From NCBI GenBank assembly GCA_022113835.1, contig JAILWY010000014.1, positions 4,713,501 to 4,777,500 of the forward strand: a stretch of DNA of 64,000 bases, written 5' to 3'. The position numbers and the translations under genes were made by a program. Under the pieces are notes generated by a model that saw only the letters and a list, made by a program, of their open reading frames with translations, ran no database searches and was not told the origin of the DNA. Source of the DNA: Atopsyche davidsoni (lineage: Eukaryota; Arthropoda; Insecta; Trichoptera; Hydrobiosidae). Position 1 is the first letter of the stretch, and every line of letters starts with the position of its first letter. This document shows, piece by piece, positions 47,521 to 60,513 of the stretch.

Positions 47521-49499
47521 TATGTTTTTATACGTTGACAAGTGATTTAAGTACACATATATATATTTAATACTTAGAGCATTTCTTATCGCTTTTGAGT
47601 ACATGGGCTTTGTCACGAGCGCGTTTTAAAATAATTTTAAAAAAAATTAACTACCTCGTGGTTTGAAAAGTAGTAAAAGTAAATCTCAATAATTATTGTA
47701 GCCTATTATAATATGTACTATTGATTTATATTCAATACAAAAAAAAATATTATTTCATATTATATATCAATTAAGAATATACTATATCAATTTTAAATAT
47801 TTTAGAGGCATGTGATGCTTTTATTTCTCCACTGATATTAACCTAATAGTCCCTACATTAATCTATTTAAAATTTTATTTTTAGGGATAGGTCTAAAGAT
47901 CATTTAATATCCTTATATTTTGTTGTAAAACAGAGCAATATCATTATTGAAACATGTGACCTAATTATTTTTAAAGTAGAGAAATATTATGTTAAATATT
48001 GATTTTAATAAACGATATGACCAAATAAAAAAAAATTCTCTCAGATTCTACACATATGGTTTTGTTATTTACTTGAAAAAAACACGACAAAAATATAATT
48101 ATGTATTTAAAAATTAAAAACATTTTATATTATATAATTTAAAGCTGATTTTATTATGTAAATGTAATAATTACTATCGTCCTTAGTAAGTTCAACAATT
48201 AAGAATGGATTTATATACTAATTGATAGTTTATGGCATTTATGTGACGGTCAATATGTTAACGTCCTAACAGCATCTTCACATGCCATATTGGTACCTCA
48301 AAGAATATAAACTAGTTAATTAAAATACTAGTTTTTTTTTCATGGCCTAACGGTTTATATATATTTTTTGTTAGAGTTCTCATTCAGAATAAACGTTTAA
48401 TATTAATAAATTTAATGTGCCTAATCGCGTTTTTTGCCTTAGGTTTTTTGTGTATTTTACAGTTTTTAAAATTTAAGGCGCAGTTCATTGAATCACCGAC
48501 AATCAACTCCTTATTTATAAAAATTGACCTACAGATATTCTCATAATTAAACACTTTAATAATTTAAGCAGTGTGACTGCAAATGATATTATAACTGCAA
48601 TTTTAATATTCTTTTGTTGCGAATACTTAGAAGATCGATGTAAATTTTACAATAAACCTTATCATACTTCCGTATAAATAATCTTTGTTGTCACCCGGTA
48701 TCATATAAAAAGTATCGCCCTTGGCATTATAAATAAATTACAATTTAACAACTGAAAACACATAATGTGAAAGTTTATCTTAATGTTTTAGAGTTTACGT
48801 GGAGCCGTTTCATTTTTATATTTTTTATATCTTTAAATGGTGACCTTAGCATTGGAAAAGTGTGACCTGTAAAAGGGCAGCGACCGCAATCAAACCTAAA
48901 CAAGGTTAAAGTGTTTTACTCGATGTAAGTATTTGGTACACAGAAAATCGGCCCTAGGCTTTCAGCTTACCGAGAAGTTTTACGCCGCCGTTTCAATTTT
49001 ATTCAATCTCAGGTACATTAATCAATATCATGTTTCCATCGGTTAACGTATTTTGCCCTAAGCTAACTTCCTCGTCCGGTCTTACTCCATTATTACCTGC
49101 ACTGAGAGCAGGTGTCTTATGCGTCATTTGTTGATATTGTTTCAAATTGATTGGGTGCTCAATTTCAACTGGGTTAAACTGATCAATGCGGTGTCATGAG
49201 ATCGATAATAATTAAAGACTTTTAAATTGCGCATCGTATAAATATTGTATTAGAACTGTCTGAACTAATTGGTATTTATTATTTCTTGATATTATACAAG
49301 TTATTTGATTCTTTGGTGATGTTCAAAGCATTGTAAACTTTTCATATTTTAAAGACATCTCTTGTGCGTAAAACTTGTTATAATTTGTTTAATCAAAATT
49401 TTATTATGAATATTTTTATTTCTAATTGTGCTGTATGTTCATAAAGTATATGTATGTAGGACTCCCGTGACTTTTTCACCTTTTAGAAAGGCATGCTCT
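47521..49499. other. AT-rich non-coding DNA, no gene seen
   Basis: AT-rich; a mildly GC-richer patch at about 48840-49110. Nothing recognised. Confidence 0.6.
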
Positions 49500-49760
49500 T
49501 AGTGGATATATCATAAACATGTCGCTTACGTAAAGGCTGCAGCTCCCGTACTCGCGAGACTCGCGACCTCGGATAATTTATACCTGCACTTTGTTTGTAT
49601 CTGTTTGGAATAACTTTAAACTTCAAACTGACGTGCTGAAGGTTTATCATTGTACGCAATGCTCCCATTCCGACGTAGCACACTCGCCTTTCGTGCCGGG
49701 GCATGATGTACCGATGAACCACACCGGCATATCTGATGAAAATACCTGTGATTCCTTTGA
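49500..49760. promoter_or_regulatory. GC-elevated candidate regulatory patch
   Basis: Balanced sequence with overlapping short frames on both strands (62-79 codons) and no domain. Includes ACTCGCGAGACTCGCGA at about 49550-49566, a tandem CTCGCGA pair. Function unknown. Confidence 0.27.
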
Positions 49761-49891
49761 AACTCAGCGTGAAATAACTTAACCATACTATGAAAACAGT
49801 CGATGCCCACTGATGTTAGATAATTTGATACGTCAATATTATTTTTTACAGTTTAATACAACACTGAAATAATTCACTTGGATTAAAATAT

Positions 49892-49919
49892 AGCCCTCTA
49901 CACTTCGTGTGTAGAAGAC
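49892..49919. mobile_element. Family C MITE relic (ends only)
   Basis: AGCCCTCTACAC is followed after three bases by GTGTGTAGAAGACT, so the two family C ends abut as a 28-bp near-palindrome with the interior lost. Matches the termini at 27863 and 47411. Confidence 0.5.
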
Positions 49920-50879
49920 TTAATCTATATGGTGATTCAAAACTAATTATAAGTAAAACTCATAGAGAAAAAATAAGAAAAGGCAATTATTTAATTCTAA
50001 GATTTCAATATTTTAAAATTTCAACTCGGTTTTATATATTTAAACACAATATTGAGGCAAGCTAGCGTGTTTTAAGGATAAAAAATACATTAAATTAAAT
50101 TTGCACTTTTCTAAAATTAACTGTAGATCCAGTCTGCCTTGGCGGAGGTGAATATTGGAGATGGACTCTCCACATTATAATTGAGGCTCGTTTTCAGATT
50201 TATTGGCCATATTGCTCGCCGCAATGAAGCCATCCTTGATGATCATAGGTTTTATATTATCTTTAAATTATTATTGTTATTAATAAATAATTCAGAAAAA
50301 CTGTAATTACTGCTATCCTATTTATTTTAAATAAAATAACTTTTATGAATATTTTAATATTTTTTATAGAGTCGAAGATATCTAATTAAATATTAATAAA
50401 TTTGTATAAATACTATAATAACGGTGCTTATGAAAATAGTTACTTTTTGCTCAGGTTTTAAAAGTTATCTTATTTATATCTTGCCTTATTAATCATGACC
50501 AATATGTTCCCATTACTTTTTTCACTGGAAAATAATCTTTATCTAAGGAAGCTCTATATACTCACGTTAGACTGTAAATATGAATAACTAATTAGCTGCC
50601 GTACATTTTTTTAAAGTTCTGCTGTCTTTTAAGATTTAAGAAGCCATTTGAAGGCAAAAGCACTCACAAAAATGTTCGTAAACTCCTTACGAGTATTCAT
50701 ATTTGCTGTCCATGTGATATATTTGTTGACCGAACCTTTCCTTGGTGAGTTTATCAAAAACTAGGCGACGGTGAGCAAATTTATCGATAAATTAATGAAT
50801 CGTTTTAATAAAGTTGAAATGTGTGTGTTTTTTTATAGAATAATGATTGCTTTTAAAGATCCTGTTTTCGCCGAAACAG
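49920..50879. other. AT-rich non-coding DNA, no gene seen
   Basis: AT-rich, with a balanced patch at about 50125-50240. Nothing recognised. Confidence 0.6.
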
Positions 50880-51080
50880 CGGATACAAAGTGTCTGAGCG
50901 GTCGTAAAACTTCCTGTGAGAGGCGAGCGCGCGGCTCGCGGAAGCTAAGGCCAAAGATCAATGGCATGGGAAACTGACTTGCACTGGAACACAACAAAAT
51001 GCTGAACATTACCCAGTGATTACGTCCGCAGACACTGCGCCGAGGAGATCTGGAAGATATGCCTTTCGTACGCGTTCTAA
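50880..51080. promoter_or_regulatory. CpG-elevated patch with TCF-like word
   Basis: CpG-rich (GAGCGCGCGGCTCGCG near 50926), followed by CCAAAGATCAATGG at about 50951, whose reverse complement contains a TCF/Pangolin-like TTGATCTTTG. Candidate regulatory patch; the 68-codon frame is not convincing. Confidence 0.27.
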
Positions 51081-54000
51081 CAATTTAATACATCCGTTTT
51101 TTGAGGAAGGCTTATAATTTGAGGCGCACTTTTAAAATTACCTGTATTTGGCTTTTACAAAGATTTCACGATTTCGGTGTGATTCGTTTTGTTCTACACA
51201 TTATATGCACAGTATTATTATTGGGATTTAAGATGTTGGTATGCCAATATTATTCCCAGTTTTTTATCAATGTTATGCCAATTTATCTTGTTGGAATTTT
51301 CAAACGAAGTGTAACTTCTGGCATATATAATGTAACCATAGCACTATCACAAATTGTGTCACAAAAATTATTAAAAATTTGTAGAATGAAGATATATTCT
51401 ATATTTATATTTTGTTAAAGTCCTTGGTTGGTTGTAGTATTTAAATAATGAACCAATATTAAATTAAACATAAAAATTATTAGAAATCGCAATACTCTTC
51501 AAATAATAAAGCAATATTACTAAACAGAATAAAACAAGCTGTATATATTTGAATTCATCTTTCTTGGTACAGAAAAAGGCCAACAGTATTTTCAATGGCA
51601 TTTATTGAAGAAGTAATGTACAAACAGTCGGAATATACGGTGCAAATATGTATTTTACAGATTGAATCTGGCCGTTTCCTGTTTCATAATTAATGTGATA
51701 AAGGCACAACTTCCGCTGATACAACTTTAAAAATTATTGTTTCAAAATGGGTTGCGTCCTGGAATAATAACGGGATCTCCAGGAATATATATATATTTTT
51801 TAATAATGAATAAATTTTGATTATTTTATACGTATAATATAAAAATTGTGCAGCATTGCTTTGTATTTTACAAAAATAAGTATTTGAATAATTGAAGCAC
51901 TTACACTAAATAGTTTACACTTTATAGGTTAGAATGATCTACCATATATCTCAAACTATCTCTAAAATATGATAACCTGATATTTGAATGTTTTAGATTT
52001 TTGTATTAATTCTATCACACCATGGTCATAGCGATACTAAATGAAAATAATTGTCTACAAAATGTTCTTAGCGTGTATGACTATAGAATAGTTTGGCGTT
52101 GAGTGAAAATTTCTCTAAAGTGAGTTGAAACATTCACAGCCGAGACAAGTTTTCAAATTTTTGGCATTGCAGTTGAATAGCGTGCAATTGTACATGTTGA
52201 ACTTAATGTCAAAATATCGCGTTGAAAATTAAAATTAAAAAATGATAATTTAAATATATTTCATGACTAGAATTTTTTACAATGCATAGTTGATTTTTAT
52301 TAATGCTCTGGTTGGGGTTTGAAAAACAAACTATTTGAAAAAAAAACCTGTGATAATGTTAGTTCTCTATAAGCTTTATATGCTGGGTTAAAAAAAAATC
52401 CCTTTTGATCTTACAGTGTCTCCTCTCCATATCTGCAATATCTCCTTCTCGCTGAAAAACCTCATTCATAACACATGGATCAATTCCCATGATAAAAAAA
52501 AAAACATTAATCACGTGTTTTGTTTTGTCCACTTTGTAATGTGATATTTTCGTGATACTGGATTGTACTTAATTACATACCGAAGTTACAAATCACAGCT
52601 GTTTATTTGGCCGTTGTCTAACATAAACGCTCATTCCAATCATTCCCACAGCGCCCAGGTCTTAATCTATTTATAATACTTGTTGCTTACAAGCAGCATG
52701 CATTAGGAGAGGACTGCTGCCCGTGGCATTTAAAATAGAAAGTGCATCTCAAAAGTGCATGCATAGCTTGCATACACAATGCATTATACACGAGTGTATT
52801 GCATTAACGTCAAGGTTTCAAAGACTTTATTGTCCGTTCAAACATCTTTATTTTGCTGGTATTTTCAATTTGCTTTGTAACATGTTCGATATTGTTAACT
52901 TTATTACTTCTGGTATCGCAAAAAGTACGCAATAATTTGCTTTATTTATAACTGACATCAAAATGAATACGTTTTGATATTGGCTATGGATTAATATAGT
53001 AAATAAAATCTTCATCAGTCTATTATTGTTGTTTAAGTATTTACAACAAATGAACACATGTGTAGTTTGTAATTAATTATAACAATAGAACATAATAAGC
53101 CTTTTAATTTATATGTTTTCATATATCCAATGTTTCAGTAATATGTTTCGTCGCTCTTGATTTAAGATTACATGCAGAATTTTTAAATTGGTATATTTTT
53201 AAAGTATTAATTTTAATGTCTGTGAATATAATTGAACACGTTGATTTTTAGTGCACGCATTATCAGTATATACTGTTTTTTTTTTTTAATTAACCTGTTA
53301 GGATGGATATTGGACCCATGATCTATCGTTCAAGATTCGACCATGTCTTAAAAAATTGCCCACGATTGATTATTTAAACATTAAATAATTTAATGTACCT
53401 GTTTGCGATAACAGAATGTTATGTGCGATAGGCCGGAGCATGCAACGATATAGGGTCGTGGTATCAGCTGTTGTGATAGCTGTGGAGTAACCTACATATA
53501 TAAATACGCTATCAACATATATGTATATGCATTTACGATATTGTAACGTTAGGCGGTTATAAGAAGTTATAAGTTTGAATTTTGAAATGTTTTAGTTAGA
53601 AATGTAATTTAAAATCGCATATACGTATGTATTCAGGCTCCGCTATTATATACCATATATATTCTGTTTACTAGTTAAGTTCTGTTAAGGCATATTTATG
53701 TCAAAACTGATATTCTAGCATCGGTGGATACTTAGTAAATTTCTTCAACTATAATAATTGTTACATTCTATTTAATTTAGTTCTACTAGTGTCTTTTTTA
53801 ATAATAAATTAACTCATGAGTTATGGGATTTATATATTTTTGTATTTTCCCTGCAAACCATCTATCGCATTTCTTGCATTGTAGAAGTCCTTTCTTCAAA
53901 TATTAAACTAATTTATATTGATTTTGATTTATTTCCAAATTATCACCAATGATATATAATATAAAAGGCGGATACACTAAGTTTTATTTATTATTAATAT

Positions 54001-56159
54001 AAAAATAAAATTTTACGTATTCATTAATATTCAAAATTTTCCAAATGCACAGATATTGTACTTGTGATACCTCTTGTGAAATTAAAAATACCTCGAGGGT
54101 CGTTTAATTAATATCATAAATTAATTTTAAAAAAGGGGAATTATGAATGGACGTTCCGGATACATGCTTCTTTAATTATAAACATGCACATGCGGGAAAA
54201 AATAATTTTACACGGGAGCGTTTATAAGGCGTCTAATTCTAGATGTAAGCAGAAGTGGCCGGCGTGGGACCGCCCATTACCAGGCGATTCTTTTCATCAT
54301 GAAATAAAGAGCTCTTGTTTTCAAAAAGACCTTTTGTTTCAGATTTCTGAAGCATAATATCACGTTAAAATTTTTGTCTTTTGAATATTTTCTCCGCCGT
54401 TTATACAACTACGTAAAATAATAGAGCTTAACTTTTTTGTTGTATTTTTTTTTAATTAAAACTTGTACATTTTAAAGGGCTCGTATTAATTGTTAGTGTG
54501 ATAAGCAGCTGTAGTGGTGGGAGGCTTTGCATACACCGTAGGTTATACTGTTAGCGATCAAGTGGTTAGTTGTGTCTTTGTCCATAAAAATTAAACTTGA
54601 AAATAAAACACTTTTATTTAGTTTTCTTGTGTGTTCTAGATAAAACAAATATTTTGGCATCTCTCTGACGACAAAATAGTGTTAAGGCATACGTTCAATG
54701 GTTGATTCACCCAAACCAATGACGGTCACTGGTCCTTTCTGAGAAGTTGGCAAATATCTGCGACACACAGTATATCTTATCCGTTATCACCAAATATATA
54801 CTTGGTTAATAGTTTGCTAATTTTCAACGACATAAATATTCCTGAGATGACACCGCTGTTAGTAATATATCTGTATTAAGAAACTGAAACTGTGCAGAAT
54901 ATATTGACAATTAAACTGATTATACCTAGTACCAAAAGAATAACAGTTGGCTCTATGAATCACGATATACGCCTACTATTTTATATCAATATATAAAAAA
55001 AATTACGAGATAAAATATCGCAAATTCTTATCTACGAGACTGTATTTTAATATAATAATTGGTAGAGAAATTCTCTGTATGGGCTAACCGTGTGTAATCC
55101 AGTCGGGTTTTATTATTCTCTCAGAATCTTTTTTGGCTGTATGATATTTCAGTGGATATGCTTTTGTTCCCGTTCTGCACAAGAGAGTATATAGAAGCTT
55201 GCTTATATATTTTCATATTTATTTTATAACTAGTTAATAAAATTAATTAAGTTCTGATATTTTTTTTCACTACGAATTCTTTAGCAAGAAAGGCGAAGCG
55301 TTTTACTACCGTGCATTTTTTGAACTTTTTTAATTAATATTCGTGTGTTGTTACAATATCAAATAAATGCTGACATCATTTCTTAATTATATTTAAGGTT
55401 ACTATTTATGCAATGTGACAGATGCAAACCGTCATAAATCAAAATCAATCATCCGTTCGTTACTGAGGTTCACTCATATGCTTCCAAGGTTACAATGTAA
55501 GTTTATAATAATATTAATTATAAATTTATTGATAGTTAGTAAACGGTTAATGATATGCTGTGCTTAAATTGTTGAGCCGCATATATTCTTAATATCAGGT
55601 CAAATTGTTATGTCAAAGGTCGGCACATGTTTTCTGACATTCTCTCAGTAATTGAGTCCGCAACAGCAAGAACAGCGTAAATATTTTAGAGATTTTTAAA
55701 AACACCGGATAACTGGGTCAGGGCGTATTATAAATAATATCTCAACACTTCATCGGTTAATTTTTTTGCAACTTACTTTATAATTTTTAGTATCCAGATG
55801 CATTATTTAGCTTTAATTTTTAAGATCCCTAAAGCATGGTAATTCTAAGAAACATATAAATATCGTGAAAAGTATCACTTCAAGAAAAATATACATAATT
55901 TAAGGGTTTTTTTTAACTATTAAAAAACTGTTCATATACGCTTAAACGATGCTTTATTGCTTGGATGAACCGCACGCTACTGCTTTAGGTAGACCCCGCA
56001 TAGAAATTAACTTTTCATAGCATGCTAGGTACTTAGATAATCTTTTGAGCATCAATTTATCTTAATGCCCGAATTTAAGCTGCAATTGTGTTATTTTTGA
56101 ACCGGCGGAAGATACCTGTTTTATTGTAGTCCAAGCTAATGTAAATATTATCGCAATAA
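51081..56159. other. AT-rich non-coding DNA, no gene seen
   Basis: Five kilobases of AT-rich DNA. The 105-codon plus frame at 51101-51418 is rich in hydrophobic residues but has no recognisable domain. A small GC patch at about 54250-54290 (GTGGCCGGCGTGGGACCGCC) and balanced sequence near 52640-52720 stand out slightly. No gene, RNA gene or repeat-family copy found. Confidence 0.55.
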
Positions 56160-56370
56160 TCGCTGAACAAGTACTCTCCGCGTTTAGTCAATCAGCTTCC
56201 GCAGAATAAAGTCGCACAATGGGCAGGCATGTGCGGAGCGGCCGGGCCGCGAGGAGGTCTTCCCATACTAAAACAGAAAGTCTGAAGTATTTAGCACTTT
56301 CCGTTTCACCCATTGTCTCCGAACTGAATAATCCGCGAGCGTCCGTCGGATTGAGAGCGGTCGGAAGTTT
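56160..56370. promoter_or_regulatory. CpG island, candidate regulatory element
   Basis: CpG-rich core GCGGAGCGGCCGGGCCGCGA at about 56233-56252, preceded by GCACAATGGG (SOX-like) near 56214. ATAATCCGCGAGCGTCCGTC follows near 56329. No ORF, initiator or donor is convincing. Confidence 0.33.
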
Positions 56371-56554
56371 CTTTTAATTTTGGTATGATTATTACACGTG
56401 TAATGATGAATGTGTGTGAACCCGTCAAATGGGAATCGAAGCAACGAGAAAAATATTACCGAATCATTTTTTTTTCAATGCAAGCTCAATCAAGAGAACT
56501 GCAGCGCGTTCTTATATTTTTATTTTCACAAGCGATAAACTACAGACTGGAGAT
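56371..56554. other. Short AT-rich spacer
   Basis: AT-rich spacer between an island and a family C element; the 69-codon frame is unrecognised. Confidence 0.5.
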
Positions 56555-56669
56555 AGTCTATTACCGCACACGCTGCTACGTAACTAGACTTTAGCGTCAT
56601 CCCTTTGGGTATTTACTTAAGTTAATTGCAAATCGGTTGCGAACTGCGTCGCTGCGTGTGTTGCCGGCT
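56555..56669. mobile_element. Family C MITE, copy 3
   Basis: Left arm ACCGCACACGCTGCTACG (56563-56580) pairs imperfectly with right arm CTGCGTCGCTGCGTGTGTTG ending GCCGGCT at 56669, then TAA. About 115 bp, nearly the same length as copy 2 at 47411. Confidence 0.5.
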
Positions 56670-56869
56670 TAAGCAGTTTTCGGCGTTGTCGTGTTGTATA
56701 CAGGAAGGTTACAAAAAACGCACGTTTATTTTTTGGTATAAAAGCTAATGTATACAGTCCTGCCTCTTAGGCGTGCTCGTGAAATCATCTAGATGCAATG
56801 CATGCCCGCTGTTTCCATGCAACATAGGCCACAATTTACATGTATTACAACCGTCAGAACATTCATCTT

Positions 56870-57065
56870 AATCAACGTGGAATTAAACACAATACGTTAC
56901 TAACGGCGCCGCAAGCCCGGCGCCGAATCACGCCGTTCGTTAGCGCGGAATGCATCAGATCACACCGAATATTGCACCGAATTCGCATATTTACTCTGCA
57001 ATAATAAACACCGGCGCTGCGGCACTCACACTCGCCAGGGCGATTGCAGCGAATTTGGACCAAAA
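56870..57065. promoter_or_regulatory. CpG island, candidate regulatory element
   Basis: CpG-rich with the inverted pair GGCGCCG...CGGCGCC at about 56905-56924 (GGCGCCGCAAGCCCGGCGCC), giving a 7-bp-arm hairpin. CACCGAATATTGCACCGAAT is a direct repeat of CACCGAAT near 56964. The 63-codon minus frame is unrecognised. Candidate enhancer. Confidence 0.35.
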
Positions 57066-57385
57066 CAATTGTTTACGCGCCGAAATAATGTTAATTGCCG
57101 GGCTATTTGGATTGTAATGCTCAACCACCATGATGCCGCGGTCGGCTCCGGGATTATTTTACACGGCAACACTGATTTTTGGTGCTAAGGTCGCATTTGT
57201 CACAACACGGTCCGTTATTTTTGCTGTTTCCAATCTGTTTCAATGCGGTATCGATCTGCGAATCCTTGTACAAATATTGCATACCTCTTCGATCGACCTA
57301 CTTTGCTGTAATTGTATGCTCGCTTAAAGTTATGCCTGTTTTGTGTATTTAAACTACACATTTTCAGTGTATTAAGACAATAAAC
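57066..57385. other. Mixed-composition non-coding spacer
   Basis: Moderately AT-rich; short overlapping 65-codon frames on both strands have no domain. Nothing else recognised. Confidence 0.5.
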
Positions 57386-57542
57386 TATATTTACTAATAT
57401 GATTAGGCACATTAGTTCATATATAGAAGACGATTTAAAGAAACTCTCAGAAAAATATCATCGTGATTTGTGTGGGATTTGAACCCACATCTCCTGGCTT
57501 ACATGGCTGGTGTACGTGTGCCTAATCATATTAGTAAATATA
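57386..57542 (-). mobile_element. Family A element with tRNA-Thr-like half
   Basis: A 157-bp unit bounded by inverted repeats of about 26 bp (left starts TATATTTACTAATATG). On the minus strand the interior reads as an anticodon loop CATGTAA (anticodon TGT, Thr), then CCAGGAGAT, then a perfect T-arm with 5-bp stem GTGGG/CCCAC and loop TTCAAAT. The D-arm, A-box and acceptor stem are not recognisable. The left part (GATTAGGCACAT, AAACTCTCAGAAA, ATATCATCGTGA) aligns with the hairpin at 36758 at about 80% by eye. It is thus a MITE-like or SINE-like chimera; a full tRNA gene is excluded. Confidence 0.65.
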
Positions 57543-58445
57543 ATAAGCCCGTAATGGGTAATAAATACGCATCTGATTGACTGATCCATAACATTAATAT
57601 AAATAAACTATATGGTAATTCATACCTAAAAAGGTAGATAATTAACATAAATATGTCATTAGTAAAAAAAGAGCCTTTACGGATAATCAAGCTATTATTG
57701 GTCGTTGTTTGCAATGGAGACACAATGAAGAATATTGCAGGAGACTCCGCTGCTCCCTCCATCTCAGCTGCGCCCGTCCCCTTGTTCTATTCTCAGTGTA
57801 TTTGCGAAGACCCCCCAGGCTCCCTGGCCATCAATTATACGCCTAACAATGTGCACATTTTTTTGTAATTTCTTTACCTTTAACTCTTACATCTAGAAAC
57901 ATTGGTCTCTTTGAAATATAAAAATACAAGAATTGTTAGGTTGGTGCCGGTACAGGTGCCATCTTCAGTAATTCCTGAAGATGGCTCGAGTACCGAGACT
58001 AAAAAAATGCATAAAAATCTTTAAAGAAAACAATTACTTAAACTACGAACACATAAAGTTAAAATTTACCTCTTTTCTGATTTTTCATGGAATTGTTATG
58101 AATATTTTCAATACAAAGGTTTTAAAGTTTATTTTATTTATTGAATCTATCTATGAAATCCTTTCGTTGTTCTATAAAACTATTGATAATTTTTTTTCCC
58201 CAACGAAACTGTTTTTAGAAAAGCTATGGGAAATCATCGTTTAATCTTATGGAACATTTTCGTTGGAGCTCGGCAGAACTTCTTAACTGCTTAATACTGA
58301 CTATTTCTTAAAGGTTTATTTTGAATTTTTTTTTTATTTTCTTTCGCTAAGGGAATAAAACGTAACAAATGCTAAGAAGCCTTAACTGGCCGTAAAGTTT
58401 TAAGACAGGCCCAGAGCAGGAGCTGAGCTCCGGCTGGGGAATTAA
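57543..58445. other. AT-rich non-coding DNA, no gene seen
   Basis: AT-rich with a C-rich patch at about 57745-57825. Frames of 71-87 codons have no domain. TACAGGTGCCATCTTCAG and CTGAAGATGGCTCGAGTA near 57950-57990 form a small imperfect inverted pair. Confidence 0.55.
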
Positions 58446-58500
58446 CAGGGCCGGCTGTAAAACTACCGCCTGGCATCGGAGGCTCTGAAGGTAGAGTCTA
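58446..58500 (+). mobile_element. hAT-like terminal fragment
   Basis: CAGGGCCGGCT at 58446 is identical to the start of the fragment at 8124. Followed by unrelated moderately GC-rich sequence. No opposite end found. Confidence 0.28.
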
Positions 58501-60339
58501 TAAACTTTTTATTTTTTCGTCATCATCTGTGAAGTTTTATCTTACACGGGATGATCCCGTGAAAATCTATTATATACATTTATAGTGGCCGGGGTATTTT
58601 ACTTTGCCTTTTGTAACTCTTCCGTATACCTTGATATCAATAAATTTAAGTCATGACAGATTCATGACATATTTTAATATTAAGGCATTCGTATAACACC
58701 ACAAACGGAAACAATATTCAATTTATTAATAAATCTGATGTTAACATTAAAGATTTCTTATGCAAACAATTTAAATATTTTTACATTATATTCGTAAAAC
58801 ATGTTTTTTTTTATTTTATATAAACTACATTACTGCACTTAACGTAAAAATGACGAGTTATCCAAAATGCGATGTTATTTATAATAAATTAAATAAAATA
58901 ATGAAATGTTTAAGAAACGCTGTCATTATACCTTTATTAAACAATAGCTCATAAAAATAAATGAACATTCTGATTGGAGAGTGCATTCATGATTATAAAT
59001 TGCAACAGATTACTAACGTTTTTGTTTGTGTGAGCTTTCGCTTTTCTCAGGATTTTTCAGAGGTTTTTAAAAATATACCATTTGCAAGTTTTTAGTTGTA
59101 GAATCAGAAATCAGAAAAGAAAAGCATTCTATGTAAAATGCAATAAAATATAATATAATCTCAAGCACAAAACATAATGTTGCCGTACCGAAATGTGTAA
59201 AAACATATTTTTGTAATTTGTGGAAGATGTTCGCTCTAAAAATTACTCAGTTTCCCACAGGGAAATGCGCACAACGATCGTGGAAAGTTGCGTTATTCAT
59301 ATTTTACGGCTTATTTCATTTTTATCACTTCATACTAAAATAATAATATATGCATTTGAGGGCTAATTAATATTTTTATTTAAAAAGGGTTATTTTTTTA
59401 CATTTAAAAAACCGTAGCATTAAGCATCGCCATACTAAAACATCTACATAGATGTTTCAATTATTTTAATAGCTGATATTATAAAATTTTATATAGTGTA
59501 ATTATCTCATATATAAAATTAATTCAGAACGTTTTGCAAGCACTTTATAAATCACATATTTGACAGTAACTTTTGACAAGCAATGTGCGAGATTTCTCAT
59601 CACCTGAGACTGAAGCTGACGTCGTGCGCCGGTCCCGTCTGGGATCGCAGCCTCTTTGTTTCAGCATCCCAATCTCAAATTTTACACCAACAATGTGTAA
59701 ACACTGAAATACGAGCATGGGGAATAGGGCATAAACACGACTCTGGTCCATGCCACGAGAGGGTGCCCAAGGGTTTCCCGGATATTATTTGTGTGAAGTT
59801 CAGACCCAATATCTTTATCAGTGGATTTACAAGCCTCACAAAACTTTCATTGCTGATATTTTTTCCAGATACTTTAGTTTTGGAAATGTGTTATTTATTT
59901 TACCCTTTATCGGATACAATGTATATAAGGTTTGTAATTGAATCACCCGGAATACAGCATAGTGCTTATTTCATATTTACTTCATTTTTATAATTGTGTA
60001 TAATCCCATATCTTTAAAACATCTATGAATTTTTAAAAATCGCTCTTTTTATTTACGATTTTTACATATATCTTCAATTTTTCTTTTGATAGTGCAAAAT
60101 ACACTCATCTTAGTTAAATTCGTACTAATAATAATTAAAAATAAAAATATATTCATTTAAAGGCATTGAAATTGTCAAATGTTATTTTATTGTTGAAAAG
60201 TTTTTTTTTAACTATGTGACTATTAATTAAACTAACTACTATATTCTAAAGTGTTTGTTAGAATAATTGTTTTATATGTTTTACGTCATAATAATTTTTA
60301 ATAGATTATTTAAAAAAAAAAAAATTTATAAATATTTTT
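58501..60339. other. AT-rich non-coding DNA with one balanced patch
   Basis: AT-rich except about 59583-59780, which is more balanced and contains GCTGACGTCGTGCGCCGG near 59615. A 136-codon plus frame (59583-59993) starts there but shows no recognisable domain, and its second half is AT-driven. I do not call it a gene. Confidence 0.5.
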
Positions 60340-60513
60340 AAGTAAAATATTTGAGTGATTTTCCATATGTTCGTTTTTATTTGTGACCGGTTTCTATTAT
60401 TCTGTTTGATGAAACCGGTCACAAATAAAAACGAACATGCTGAAAATCACTCAAGTATTTTACTCAAAAATATTAAAATGGAATTCCACCAAGTACTCTC
60501 TGTCAAAAATATT
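60340..60513. mobile_element. Family B foldback element, copy 3 (both arms)
   Basis: Arms at 60340-60394 and 60411-60465 are near-perfect reverse complements of about 55 bp around a 16-base loop, with three or four mismatches toward the outer ends. The right arm continues into the conserved tail (AAAATGGAATTCCACC, AAGTACTCTCTGTC, AAAAATATT) to 60513. This is the only copy with both arms, although the inner arm section present in the other two copies (CATTGGCATTATCAAAC) is missing. Confidence 0.75.

Noticed and set aside
59583..59993. 136-codon plus-strand ORF
   Set aside because: First half lies in a balanced patch and second half in AT-rich DNA, with hydrophobic low-complexity residues and no domain. 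Overlapping frames are equally open.
60340..60465. Family B hairpin as a miRNA gene
   Set aside because: The arms continue into a conserved tail shared with two other dispersed copies, so a foldback transposable element explains it better.
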